NCBI GenBank assembly: GCA_011009095.1
Contig: VTPC01008495.1
Coordinates: forward strand, 1 to 64,000
From: Ignelater luminosus
Taxonomy: Eukaryota; Arthropoda; Insecta; Coleoptera; Elateridae
Direction of reading: 5' to 3'
Length of the DNA: 64,000 nt
The notes beneath the pieces were generated by a model, which was not told the origin of the DNA, searched no databases, and was given only the letters and a program-made list of their open reading frames with translations. The number at the start of each line of letters is the position of its first letter. Position 1 is the first letter of the stretch. Shown piece after piece: positions 35,880 through 49,349 of the stretch. The position numbers and the translations under genes are program-made.

Positions 35880-38800
35880 AATTTTTATTTCATGTTACAA
35901 TGTAATTATAAAGGTGCTAATTAAGTATTATGTTTTTATGTCTTTATTTTATTTACATTTAATATTGGAATACACTTGATTGACTTGTGATACAACGTAT
36001 TGCACAAAACATTTTGCCCTCTGTCTGTTGCTTCTAAGACAAAATTTAGATCTACCATTGAGTAACGTTCACTTATTGTTTATGAAACTTAGTCTACAAA
36101 AGTAAAAAGAGTTGTGGTTTTGTGACATGAAAATTGGGCTGATGACAGTATGTCTTGCACTTACTACAACTATGCAATCTTTTTTAATGTGGTATTGTGG
36201 CTGACTACAGTTCTTGTAGTCAGCTGGAGGTCATTCTTTAACAAATGGGCAGTGATAAATCTTGATTTTGGTTTTAATAGTCTGTTAGATGTAATTTTCT
36301 TGTTTCAGCCTCATTTACATCTGTCACGATTCCTGACAATAGAAATCGTAATACTCTTGTGTAGGTATCTCTGCTTAATGTGAAGTCTTGCAGCAACTTT
36401 TTGTTGCTTATAATCTTTTTTTAAGCAGAGCCGTTACTTTTGTTACATTTACTTTTTACAGAAACCATGTTTGGATAGTACACAGAAGAAGATTTTTGTA
36501 GCAAAACCTCTTCACATTCTTATCATAGTTTGTATCGCACACTATTATATTTTTCTATTTAAATTGAATTTGTGCTAGTAAATGAGAAATAGAAAATTAA
36601 CCACAAATGATAAAGATAATGCATAACACGATGTTATTCAGGTACTATTTTCTAGTAAACACTTGAAATATAATCAATAAACATAATGCAAGATAATTTA
36701 TCACTACAATACATGATGCGTTGCATTCAGTATTTTACATCTTCATAATTATTTTACGTTAATTTTCCCTGGAATAATTGATTTTATCTTTAACATAAAC
36801 TATGTCAAGTTTTTCTTTAGAATAATATTGAATAAGTTTTATTAGGAATCAATACTGTTTTTTAACAAGTATTTTGGTTTGCAATAAACACTTAAAACTA
36901 ATGAGTTGAGCTCATCCTTTGGATCAACATTAATAAAGCAAAAAAAATAAACTTTCAGATTTGTTTAACTTTGCAACAGCTAATGGCAAAATTGCGTTTT
37001 CTGGATGATGATTGCAAAATAAAATAAATGAATGAAAGCAGATACTTTTATGAAAGATGTTATGAGAAGCAACAAGTGTTATTATTATCATCTACGTAAT
37101 ATTCAGTCTTTAAGGATAGGAATAACAAATTGCAATAGCAGAATCAACAAAATGTATTTAACACATCTGAATATAGGTAAGTTATGTGTAAGTAGTATTA
37201 AGTACATTTAGCAATAGAAATCTTATTGTACTTTAGATATTAAGTTTGTTTCTTGTTTACGTTATTTTGTTAGTTTTCTAAAATGATCACTAACTGCAGT
37301 TTCACTGCTACAATATTTACACCAACACTATAAAGGTTTATAACAAATTAACTCGATAGATGCTTTGCTTTTTGTAATGTTAATTTTTGGAAATCTTCAA
37401 ATTAGCAAGGTTGATGATATTCGTCGTTTTCTTGATATCTTGGAAATATGTGGGATGTTAAAATGAATTTCTTTCAAAAGGTAACTACCTCGTTTTTCAA
37501 ACCTGTAGATAATTTAGAGATACGAAGTGTTTTTGTATTTTTTTCGTAGAATGAACTGTTTTCAAGTAAAATGGGATCTTCGGGAATCCCGCACTATCGA
37601 TTAAAATAGATTTCTCTACATGGTTTTTACTTTATGGTATTGTTAGGTGACTGAAATAACAATATATATTATTAGGTTGCATACATATCATTTGTACATA
37701 CTCGAAATATGTTCACTTCTGCACCTCTCGTGATTGAGTCAACACCTACCACACACAACCTCATCTATTATGTGAATTTCAGTTATCATCACGTTCATTA
37801 TGAGCTAAGATGTAGAACTGTGTGTGTTATATCTTTTCAAAAAATGCATATTACACCACTTGCACTGTCGAGAAACATAAAACATCAATTTTTGAAATTA
37901 CAAATAATTTATAGGTAATGACAAAAAGAAAATGCACCGTTTTTGAGTAAAATTGAATTCTCTGAAGCTATGCAATGGCAGATCTTTATTTTTTTGTTCC
38001 AACATGTTTTATTGTCATGCTCATTGCAATTACCCTTTCTGTCTGGTTCCTAGATTAGCAGTGATTTATTATAAAGTATTTGGAATTCCAATTAAATATT
38101 GTAGCTTAGAACAAGACCAAAACAGTAAACACTACCTACCTGTTGGTAATCTCTAATTAACGTTAACTTGACAAACTAATTAATAAATTGCGCTACTAAT
38201 TTTCTTTGGCCAAACGCAGCAAAAAAAAATTCCAAAATGTGTCACTCTCTATAGATTCTTGTCTTCCCATAATTTTTGTAGTACCTAGACATTTTATACA
38301 ATCTAAAATAACTGCATGATCCTATCAGTTCTTAAGGAGCTCTAAACCCTTTCAGTTTTTCAAGCGTTTTAAAGAAGCTTCGAGTTTTTGCAAACTTTTT
38401 GGCTTTACTATAGCCAGGTGGACTTTCACGATCTTTGAGCTTCTGATTCTTGGACATTGCGTTTTTGGATTTGAAACTGAAATTTATAGTTAAGACCTGA
38501 TGATGATAAAATCTATGTTCAACCATTTGAGCTCTCTTTCGATTGTTTTGATGGTCAAATCCAAACCTTTTTGATAAAAATGTAATAATAGACTTTCCTC
38601 CAGTCGAAAGAATCAGAAATCAAAAGAAAAGTCCAAATAACTTTTATTGATTGTTCTTGTAGTCGCTTTGAGTCTTTAGAATCATACAGGTAACATTTCT
38701 AAGACTTTCTCATCAGATTCTCAAAATCTTTTACCTAGAAAAGGTCCAGAACTATATACATAGGAGTTTTCAACAGAAAACTAGACGCCAAAGCATTTTT

Positions 38801-41086
38801 GACATTCAATAGGTATTTTCACTGTTTTTCAAATCTTTGAATATCGACGTTCAGGGGGCAAAAGAAATATTGATATTTAACATTGAAAAATGCCTTGAAT
38901 AATTAATCTAATAAAGAGAGGAGTAGTTTAGTAATCAAGAAGATGTGGATCTCTCATAACATCTAAGAGTATCCAGCTGATTCAGTATTTAACAATAAAC
39001 CTGTAACAAGCATGCAGGATCTCTCTTGTTTGTGCAATACCGGACTTTCGTTAGCAATGAAATCACTGAAATTTAAAAGTCTCCAATTGTACAATATTGT
39101 GCACAGGATACAAATACATATGGCTCTAGAGTATGTTAGGATCACAATCGGGTGACCAATACCGTTTGCAAATTTGCACAATCCATAACGTCTACCATAA
39201 GTACATTCATAAGCTGAATAATATAAAACTTGGTTTGCAAGGCGCATGCAAACGGAATGCTTACATTGCGCGCTTGCGCATTAGAAAGTAACTCCTCTTA
39301 TTTCAGCTGTGGTTTAGAGACCTGTCGTCGTATTTAGCTGTGCTTGTGGTGATATTTACAAAAGTTACAACGCCTCCATTACACCATTAATTGCAGTGCA
39401 CTTGTCACGTGTGCATTCAAGAGCCGTATTGTTGCTTGTGTAAGACTAGAAACGGATATAAGTAATAAAAGATAGAAAGCGAGGAGAACGAAAAGGTTTT
39501 GCTTACAAGATTCACCTGTTTTGACACACCTCGCGGTAGGTGTGCGCCTTGAATTCTTGTAAACGATCAAATCAAGGATGTCTTGGACTTCACCTACACC
39601 TACAATCAAAATACCAGCTCATCATTCCAAACATAACTCTGCTCTCAGCGTTCTCCTGACGGCCACCTTCCATTAGCGAAACTGACTGAACAAACCCAAT
39701 TCTGCAACCGCGTGATAATATCGATCTTGAGGTTGACTCTAGAGGCATCACATAGCTTTGAGGGGTTCCGTCTTGCTTTCACTGATTTCTGTGGGTATCG
39801 TGTTATCGTTAGGAAAAGTACATGTGCGTTTTTTGTTTTTGTTTCCCCGTCTCTGCTCTTTTCTATCGCAAAGCTCACCACTAATATCTCAATAGCGCTT
39901 TTCATGCCTTTGTCTAACTGATCGCTACATTCACTTCTACTTCTATCACGATCTTTGCAGAACATATCCATATACCTACATGAGTGACCACTGGTTTCTG
40001 CTGTTTGTCAACTTGTGGCCACTACAGGAGAAACCTCTTCGGCCAAGATTTAAAAAATGAGTTTTTTTCTGGGAAGGCTAATTAGATTATTCAGTCCACG
40101 CAGGAGCAGTAGAATGTTTTTGCGACAACGGCTTACCCTTGGTGACGTTTCGCGAATAGTGAAGATTCCGGTGATGATCCGCTGCTGATGTTGAGCAGTG
40201 CTAACCAGTTTTTGTCTTGACCACGATAAGGGAAACCGCAAAAGACTTTAATGAGAACAGGAGGTCCGAAGATATGATATTTGTATTTCCCGAAAAACCG
40301 CTAATTACATCGCTAGACAATTGAAGTGGGCGATTTTTTAGGTTTTATTCAGGAAACTGAAAAGAGGATTCAAAGTGTTTCAAATATATGATCTTTGCTT
40401 TGGTCTACTACCCTGTTTACGTATCGACCCTTAAGAATTCCAGACGAGCGCACTTATGTTGGAGTAGCGAATCTTAGTCAATAATGGGTTGAACAGAGGT
40501 CTTGTAGGGGTAAAGCAGGGTTTCGAGGTGGCAGTCTGAAATATACAATACAGACATGTAACAAAATGTGTTTAAATTTCATCAGGTCAGTTTTCAGTGG
40601 ATAATCAATAGAACGACTTGATTTGCAGTCAGTGGTAGCTCACTTTAACTGTGAAAAGAAATTTTTGACAAGAAGAAAGCATGCCGGACTTTTGAAAAAT
40701 TGCAAACTTCTTGTCAGCATAAGTATAGCACGAGTAGAGAGGTTAATTTTGAAAACTGTCATGAACATCTCATACGTCATGCTCCAAACGGTGCTTTTAG
40801 CCAAAACAACAAAACGCAATTTATTATTATTTAGAAGCTTACAGCAATGGAGAATGAAGCAGGTTATACCTTTTTTACCTCAGTATTAGTTTTTCTCTAG
40901 ATATTATCAACCTTGTTTATTTATAAATCTTTTTCGACCGTTAATTATAATAATGATCTAATTTAAAATTTTGACATCTACCAGAAATTTTACAAAATAA
41001 TATCTATAGCAACAAGTTTTTTTTAATTTTCCTTTAAAACGTTTCTGTCAAAAAAAACTTTACATTTTAATATTTTTTCAAATTAG
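35880..41086. other. gene-free spacer between the OCIA-domain gene and arginine kinase
   Basis: The first 3.3 kb is AT-rich with nothing supportable except a short perfect hairpin at 36200-36224. From about 39240 to 40560 the composition is clearly less AT-rich, with mixed-frame open stretches (for example 39645-39971 on minus) that resemble no family. This part might hold non-coding upstream exons or the promoter of arginine kinase, or an old insertion. Confidence 0.45.
36200..36224. other. perfect 10-bp stem, 5-nt loop inverted repeat
   Basis: GCTGACTACA at 36200-36209 pairs perfectly with TGTAGTCAGC at 36215-36224 around a five-base loop (GTTCT). It does not extend further and lies in a spacer. 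The function is unknown; it may be chance. Confidence 0.6.
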
Positions 41087-41107
41087 CATTCTCATAATTT
41101 TCGAACA

Positions 41108-43386
41108 ATGGCAGCAGCATGTCATGACTGTTATAGAAAATGTGGAAAATCTGCTGGTGGTGTAGATCCTAATGTACTTGATAAATTGGAAAAAGGTTTC
41201 GCACAGCTTCAAACTTCAAACTCAAAATCTCTGTTGAAAAAGTATCTTACTAGACCTCTATTTGAAGAATTAAAGAATAAAAAGACTTCATTTGGTTCTA
41301 CCTTACTGGATTGCATTCAGTCAGGTATTTTAAATCTATAATTTCTAGAACTTCATCTGATTGGCTATGTTATTTTTAAAAGGTTTGGCAAATCATGATT
41401 CTGGAATAGGAGTCTATGCACCAGACGCAGATGCCTATACAGTTTTTTCAAAATTATTTGATCCAATTATTGAAGATTATCACTTAGGTTTTACAAAGAA
41501 CGACAAGCATCCACCATCAGATTTCGGCGATGTGAAAACACTTGGCAATGTAGATCCAGGTGGAAAGTTTGTTATATCAACCAGAGTGAGATGTGGTAGG
41601 TCTTTAGAAGGCTATCCTTTTAATCCATGCTTGACTGAAGCGCAATATAAAGAAATGGAAAAGAAAGTTTCAACGACACTTACTGAACTTACTGGGGAGT
41701 TAAAAGGAAGATACTATCCTCTAACTGGAATGACTAAAAAAGATCAACAACAATTAATAGACGATCATTTTCTGTTTAAAGAAGGTGATAGGTTTCTACA
41801 AGCTGCAAATGCGTGCAGGTTTTGGCCCACTGGGCGCGGTATATTTCATAATGATAATAAGACGTTTTTGGTTTGGTGTAACGAGGAAGATCATCTAAGG
41901 ATCATCTCAATGCAACAAGGTGGTGATTTAGGAGCGATTTACAGACGTCTTATTGAAGGTGTGCAGTCAATCGAAAAGAGAATGAAGTTTTCCAGGCATC
42001 CTCGACTTGGATTCTTGACGTTTTGTCCAACAAATTTAGGTAAGATATACATTCTTCTGAATAATTGTTTTTGTACTCGGTCACATTTCAAATTGCCTTT
42101 TGTGCGATGTGTATTTCTGCAACTATTTGTGACTATGATTGGTCAATTGATACGTTTTAAGCGTGTTTGATATTAATTTGATAATAATATATAAAAACCG
42201 ACAAAGATAATTTGATCTTAAAAATAGATTTAAACTTGATATAATTATAATTATATTTAAACTGCAGATAGATAATGAAAGAAACTCAAACCATTATAGC
42301 TATATGACTTAACAGTAACAAAACCACCCAGTAAGATGAGTTTTACAAATAGTTGTGTAGGAGAAATGACCTGATTACATGTAATTTAAGTCAGAAAGTT
42401 AAAAACTGATGCATTTAAAGAGTTTGTGACATGAAATCGACAGCAACTAACTATAATAATGAAAGCTCTCTCCAGTTTTGCCAACTAGAAACCAATAAAG
42501 TCAAAATATAACTTTGAAAATCTACCACAAAGCTACCTATATCACAGATATACCTTACCTCATCCTATCTACCAGATGAAGAAATGCAGGGTAGTATTAG
42601 GTACAGATGTCAAACATTTTTGCTGAACTGTTTTTTTTTTCATTATTTTCAAGATGGCATTCTTAACATTTACTTATAAAATTTCTTGTCTCCAAGTTAC
42701 TTGTAACAATTATTAATACTGAGTTTTCTAATAGGCTGAAACTGCAATGCCATTTTAATAATTATAATTCATGCTCAGATTACATATGCAATCCACATCA
42801 ATAATTTATTTAAATAACCTCATATTTAAGATGAATTTATTAGATGTTTACTTAAAAAATACTTTAATAAACAAGGTCATTTAAATAAATCACCAAGATT
42901 ATCGACACGCTTTGTATACTCAGTTCTGATTATAATTTTTAAGGTAATCCTCTTACAAGGTTATAAATTGATCATCTTTATCCATCTTTCCTAAAGAAGA
43001 CCATTTGAAATATGCAATGTGCTTTAATAAATATAACAATTTCAGAAAACTACTTTCAAATTAATAGGTTATGTTTTCATTTTATGAAACTTCAGATATT
43101 ATGTCAACTGTAATTCATTATTAATATATTCTTCACACCAGGAACAACAATCAGAGCATCCGTACATATTCAAGTTCCAAAACTAGCATCAAATTATAAA
43201 AAATTAGAAGAAGTGGCTGGACGCTACAATCTACAAGTCCGAGGTACCCGCGGTGAACATACAGAAGCAGAAGGAGGTATCTATGATATTTCCAACAAGC
43301 GCAGAATGGGTCTAACTGAATACCAAGCTGTAAAAGAAATGCATGATGGAATTCTTGAGATTATAAAACACGAGAGTGCGGCATAA
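41108..43386 (+). CDS. ArgK: arginine kinase
   Basis: Three coding exons (41108-41324, 41383-42039 and 43142-43386) join to 372 residues. The enzyme transfers phosphate between ATP and arginine to buffer ATP in muscle and nerve. Seen: the N-terminal guanidino-kinase domain with [15 protein letters not shown] (about 59-73) and the guanidino-specificity loop [13 protein letters not shown] just after it. The catalytic domain then shows the ATP-binding arginines in [26 protein letters not shown] and [15 protein letters not shown], the CPTNLGT signature with the reactive cysteine at 287 (split by the last intron), and [14 protein letters not shown] with the flexible-loop glutamate. The N-terminus is about 16 residues longer than the usual 355-residue enzyme and contains Cys5, Cys8 and Cys12. 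The ATG follows an acceptor at 41085-41086, so an untranslated upstream exon is implied. All catalytic landmarks are intact. Confidence 0.97.
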
Positions 43387-44624
43387 ATTAAAAAAAAAAA
43401 AAAAAAAGGAAAAGTACACATAAAAGTAAAAACATTTTACAACAAATTTATTTTTTTATTTTTGTTAACAATTAAAAATAAAATACAATAAAAATTAATA
43501 GATTATATTATTTCTCTGTACTTATTACTATTATGATTGATGTGTGGTTAAAACTGCTAACAATGCTATAATAACCTTAATAATGTGCTGCATCTTTTTA
43601 AATATATGTTAACGTCCCACTTAACCCTTATAATAAAATAGCAATTTGTGCTCTCTTTCATGCACTTACATAATTAATCACAAATACTTCATGTAAAATC
43701 AACTACATTATGATATAGGCCTCATAATATACAAGAGCAAAGAGCTATTAAACAATAAAATTCACCCCATAGAAATCTTAAAACGATAACTAGAGGCGGT
43801 AATGTAGTCAGCTTTTAAGAATTGATATGATTTACGCAATGTTGTACCGATGTACGTTATTATATACAAAAATATAAAATTAATAAATTGTAGACTATAA
43901 TTACATTAGATATTTTATATTAATCATACTTCCTGATTTGATGGTCGTATGCAAATTCAAAAATATTTACAACTATTGAACACCACAGTTTTGACATCAT
44001 TGTGCAATATTTCTCGATATTAAAATGTTATGATATTTATCAAATAGCACAAATTAGGCCCATAAATGAACATTAGAATTAACTGTATTATATTATTAAA
44101 TATATTTCGATTATTATTAAAAAGGAAAAATTAATATATGTTTACTTAATGTACTAATAATAATATTGCACCACTAAAAGCACTTTTTTTAAAACATTAT
44201 TTAGCATTTTATTATTTTTTACTTATCATTAACAAATAATATATTTAATAATTTAATACAAAACTCAAAAAGAAATGAAAACAAAAAATTTCCTAAAGAA
44301 CTAAATCTACTTTTATTATAGATTGTGCGTTAAAAATTAATTAAATACAGACCAAAAAGCATTCGCTGTATAATTAAAGGTTGTTTATAATTTTGACTTT
44401 TGACATTTAACATAACCTCAAAACCAATCTATATTATAACCTCAATCTGTTACATTTTATTTAATTTTTAATCACACAATGACTATAAAAAACCATTTAA
44501 CATATTTAGTAACTGATTAAAATATTCATACATTGTATAATATATTTGTCATTAACTAAATTAAAATAGATAATCTTTAATAATTATATAATTGAAAGAC
44601 TTCGAGGAACAATTTTTCTTGAGC
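43387..44624. other. convergent spacer and 3' UTRs of arginine kinase and glutamine synthetase
   Basis: A run of 18 adenines begins a few bases past the arginine kinase stop. AATAAA signals for that gene lie at 43477-43482 and 43487-43492. For glutamine synthetase the nearest minus-strand AATAAA is at 44456-44461. No gene lies between. Confidence 0.55.
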
Positions 44625-47445
44625 TTATTCGTCTAAAATACAGGTCCTTACTAGAGCTTCCGCAACAGAATAAGGATCACAGTTAGATGCTGGTCTTCTG
44701 TCTTCAAGATAACCTTTCTTGTCTTCTGCACAACCTCTTGGTATACGTATGCTAGCTGCGCGATTAGCTACACCTAAATAAAAAACAAACACAAAATTAA
44801 TTAAAAATTTTATTTACTCTTTTAATAATAATAAAAGACTTACCTGCACTAAAGTCATGGATAGATGAAGTTTCATGTCTGCCAGTCAAACGACGTTCAT
44901 TGTCTTTTCCCCCTTTAGGATCGTAGGCCTGGATGTGTCTCAGATGATGTCTGCTGAGCTTATCAATAGCTTTCTCAATTTCACTAAAATAATAGGGAAA
45001 AGAATTTAACAAATTATTGATCTACAATAATTAAAAATTTCCAACTGGAATTATAAAGAAGAGTACAGACAAATCAATAAAATTTCTATTTTGGTGCATT
45101 TAAAATCCATTAAGGCTTTTATTGTATGAAACGTCAATAGTAACTAACTAAACATGTGCATGCACATAAAGAATAATTATTTCAATCCTTAATTTGCTAA
45201 TTGTACATGCAAGTACTTAGTACAATGATAAAAGCTGAACAAGGGGATATCTCGTACACTCAAATAGCTTAATTAAAACATCCTTTTTATGAGCTCTATT
45301 TTTCAACGAATCTATCACTGTTATGAGGAAGTTAATATATAATACTACTACGTAATGACCTCCCTGAAGGTTGCAATTACTATTACAAGTGTAATTGCTG
45401 GTTTTTTATTATAATAATATCAAGGTTATCAAATTGTTTTAGAAAACATATAAAATTGTTATTAACTTACATAATTCCATTTTCTTCCCTCATGGCCTTA
45501 GTTGAGAAGTTAGTGTGTGCACCAGCTCCATTCCAATCACCTTCCATTGGTTTAGGATCTAAAGTAGCGATAACACCAAACTCTTCAGCAACACGATGTA
45601 AAATGAAACGCGACATCCACAACTCATCGGCTATATCTATACCCTCACATGGTCCCACTTGAAATTCCCACTGGACAAAATGTTTTATTAACTATGAATT
45701 TTAAAAAGTAATTTGAAACTTACTTGAGCTGGCATAACTTCAGCATTAGAACCAGAAATATTAATACCAGCATAAAGACATGCTCTATAATGAGCTTCAA
45801 CAATATCACGCCCGTAAACTTTATTAGCACCTACACCACAATAATAAGGGCCTTGAGGGCCTGGAAAACCATTCTTAGGCCAACCTAAAGGTCTAAGATC
45901 CATGTCTAACAAAGTATATTCTTGTTCTATTCCAAACCATGGTTTATGATCTTTTGCTGCCTCCATCGCTTTAAGGCAATTATACCTATGATTTGTTTCT
46001 GTAATTAAAAAGGGACGTTCATTAAAATTGTTGGTGGTAAATGTAAGAACGAAATTACCTGTTGGTTTTTTATTATATTTGTATGTATCACAAAGGACTA
46101 ATTTGTTGTTTCCTCTACGGAAAGGATCATTATAGATAGCTACAGGATAAAGATATGTATCTGAATTTGTGCCTTCGGCTTGGTACGTTGAACTCCCATC
46201 ATAATTCCAAATGGGTAATTCTGAAAAGAATTATTTAAGGAAACTTTGTAAATTGATCCATAAATAATATTTAGTTTATGCAGAATGGAGCCCCATCTTT
46301 CTGTTTAATTAAAATACTAAATAGAATTTTATAAAATATTAATTTATTCAATGAATCTTAAGTGGAAGTTAACAAAATTACGCACACGTAACAAAGTAAA
46401 TCTTAATGAAGTAGTTTTATACGTTGTGTAAGTTAATGACAATATCATAACCTTAACCTACATACAATTATGAGATGTTAAATCTTAACCATCCTAATAT
46501 GTGTAAATTATTTAGAGTAACCTCTTTGAAATTATTCTTTTTTAAAAGGCCATAAAAATGTTGAATTTCATTTACATTTGAAATATGATTTCATATATAC
46601 AGGGTGTTCATTAGAATGTTGCTTTGTTAAAATTTTTAATCAATAATCATTGTGATATGCTTGGTTTGGTTTGGTTTGGTCATTAATGTAAATCAATTTT
46701 TTTTGTAAATTAACAAAAGTCAAATTCACTTTGACTTCACGAAGTCATAAATAATAAAATGTGATGAGTTTGTTCTTGACCTATGACAACAAGATTTATA
46801 AAATGTTAAAGGGGCTATTAGAAGACTGCGAATTATTTTTAAAAGACAGGATTAAAGTTTATTTCTGTGCTCGCCAAAGATTAATTAAAATTTGATCGCT
46901 ATATAATGTTATATCTGCAAAGTGTATCCTGAACAATTGAAAGTTGAAACAAGTTTGCGCTTCTATAACTTTTGTTTCATTTATTTATTCTTTTTTTATT
47001 CATATAGCCAATAACAGAAATTTTTATCACAATAAATTTGTTTTATTCGAAACAAGAATGTCACAATGAAAACGTATTTTTAAAGAATTAGGATATAAAA
47101 CCGCAAGGGAAAGAAATAAAAACAGAAGAATAAACTTACCTTCAGGTTTTGTTGGTACAAAATCTACAGTACGTGTTTTGGCTCTCAAATTTTCTCCTGT
47201 CCCATCAATCCAGACATACATACATTGTACTTTTCCATCAGGAAGAGGTAAATCCAGATATTTGTTGCTCACTGTTTTATTTAACGCCGCGTTCGGCGAA
47301 TGTTCCAACGTTGGATTAGGCATGCCGTACTGTAACAAAAGAACGAAACGTAAATTTCAATTTTTTTCGACTTTTAAAATTGCAAAATTTATTTCTTTCT
47401 CAAAATGAGAATTCTAAATTCTTTTAGTTAGGTACATACCCCCAT
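44625..47445 (-). CDS. Gs2: glutamine synthetase, type II, cytosolic form
   Basis: Seven exons in transcript order join to 373 residues: 47440-47445, 47140-47329, 46059-46220, 45724-45998, 45471-45670, 44844-44983 and 44625-44773. The enzyme makes glutamine from glutamate, ammonia and ATP as a decamer. Seen: the beta-grasp domain with VWIDGTGE and WNYDGSS (70-76); the metal-binding glutamates in GIEQEY (Glu144, Glu146); Glu206 in AEVMPAQ and Glu213 in [10 protein letters not shown]; His263 in [10 protein letters not shown]; the Arg/Glu block [13 protein letters not shown]; and SIRIPRG near the end. The spacing of these residues equals that of the animal enzyme with an offset of 10. The first coding exon holds only Met-Gly. 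An upstream in-frame TGA fixes that start, and no mitochondrial presequence is coded, so the product is probably cytosolic. A mitochondrial alternative first exon elsewhere cannot be excluded. Confidence 0.96.
46598..46609 (+). other. transposon-terminus-like motif in a glutamine synthetase intron
   Basis: TACAGGGTGTTC in the 919-bp second intron resembles the ends of insect MITEs. No inverted partner is visible nearby. A short TGGTT repeat (about 46660-46680) follows downstream. Confidence 0.25.
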
Positions 47446-47478
47446 ATTGCCGGTTAAAGAACAAACCTTTCGTACTCA

Positions 47479-47542
47479 AACTGATACTTCCAGGTTTATC
47501 AAGACAACTGACATTTAAATAAAACTGCACCTCCTTTAAATA
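47479..47542 (-). promoter_or_regulatory. core promoter of glutamine synthetase: two staggered TATA/initiator pairs
   Basis: On the minus strand, TATTTAAA at 47535-47542 lies about 30 bases upstream of an initiator-like TCAGTT at 47506-47511. A second TATTTAAAT at 47513-47521 lies about 31-39 bases upstream of another TCAGTT at 47479-47484. Both would give a 5' UTR of about 35-65 nt before the ATG at 47445. TCAGTT matches the arthropod initiator consensus. Confidence 0.5.
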
Positions 47543-47549
47543 TGAATTC

Positions 47550-49349
47550 TCTATAAGAGCAGGTTCTCTCTAAACTCAATTAACGCGTTTCTGATACTAT
47601 TCAACTTTGCTTGAACAAATAAAAATGTTTTAAAACGAGATAAAGAAAGTGATAAGAGTGAGATGGGAAATGATGATAACCTTGTTAGCTCTTATGGTTT
47701 TAGAATAAATAAGAGACCAATGCTTGTTTTTAATTTATAAAAATATCCTTTTTAGAAACAGAAATTTCCACAGCACTCTATTATTTAAAAATATAATTTA
47801 CAAGCTTTACGATAATCATTTGTCTAAATTGAAACTTTCAATTTTTTCCTTATATTTTTTTTTTCGTAAAAGCCGGCCTTGTTTTACTATTTACTAATAG
47901 AATAAAAGCATTTAAAAACGTTTAGCATAACAATAATGTCTATTGACTAAAAAGTTGATTAGTACCAATTTAAACCCTGCACTCTTTACTAGATTTTACT
48001 GGTTGCTTTACATACGCATACCAGCATTTATTTAATTAACCTTCATAACAGAAACAATTTAAAGAAAATGAAAGTAAAAGAATTTTTAACATAAATTACA
48101 ATCGTTTTGGCTTGTTTTTTTATTTTTTTAATCATGAACCTTAAACCCACTTTAAATTACGATAATTGCCTACCTTAAGTACCTTTCTGAACATCCTCTT
48201 AAGTACTGTTACATCATAATAATTATAGCAACAAGAAATCACAGAAAAACACTAAAAATTCATTACATTGTTTGCTTCAAAAATCCATTATATGTAGATT
48301 GATAATTATTATGAAAAAAATAATTGATAAGAATAAAGTAGGTTTCGTGTGTAATGCTCGTTTCAAAATAATTTCAAAATCATCAAGTTGATAACCTCTT
48401 AACAAGTTTTTGTTATCTTGGCGAAGATCTAAAAAATTTTTTCGTTTCTATGATGAATTTGTATTGTTAATAGGGATGTAAAATGGCTTTTTTGTCAATA
48501 AAATTATAATAAAAAAGTAAAAACTATTTTAATGGCGCGTACACACTAAATGTAGCAAATAAAGAAATGTTCATTCATAAAAGTTGTTTGTTTTCTGTTT
48601 GTAATTACATGCGAAAAGAAAAATGATTTATTATAATTGTGAAACTTGTTTTTGACAAAAGCAGCTCGTCAAATAATTTTAATTTTAACAAATCATTCTT
48701 TGAGAATTTCTTTTTCGTTACTAGCCATTTGGATTGAACGGATCAGATTTACAAAACCTAACGAAATAGATCCAAATAAATACCAGAGCGCCATTGCATA
48801 TTACGGGCAAACAAAAAACGTTTTCAAGTCATAAACCCATAATTTATGCAATCACAAAAATGCAGTTCGCATATAAATATTTACGATCAACCAACGAACA
48901 CTCACCATGGCGAGTGGGAGAAATGTTTGATAGTTGTAGGTCACCAGGTAGTAATTTTAATTTTTCTGCACACTTCCTCTTCTGATAGGCTCGCTATTAA
49001 TAATATAATTACCATCGATAAAAATAACAGCTGAACATCATATTCAGAATATTATTTGAGAAAATGTAGGAATCATTCAGGGACAAACCTTGCTATTTAA
49101 CGTATCAAATACCATTTATTAATGTTAAGAATAAAGGAAATTTGCAGTAATAGTTATTTACAGAATAAACAAAAGTTGACATTTATTTGTTTTAATCAAA
49201 TTGCTTTGTAAATTCAATTTTGAGAAGAGTAGAAATAAACAATCAGGTTTTTTTCCTTACAAGATAAAAAAAAATGAACCCAAAGAAAATATTGACTTTC
49301 TACGGTACTTTATAATGCCATAGAGATGTTTTGCAAAATATTATCTCAC
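47550..49349. other. gene-free AT-rich flank upstream of glutamine synthetase
   Basis: Nothing supportable beyond the promoter region was found. Overlapping frames at 48646-49034 have no family resemblance. Confidence 0.5.

Noticed and set aside
39645-39971. Minus-strand open frame of 108 codons
   Set aside because: No recognisable domain; overlapped by an opposite-strand frame; no splice or start context that supports a gene.
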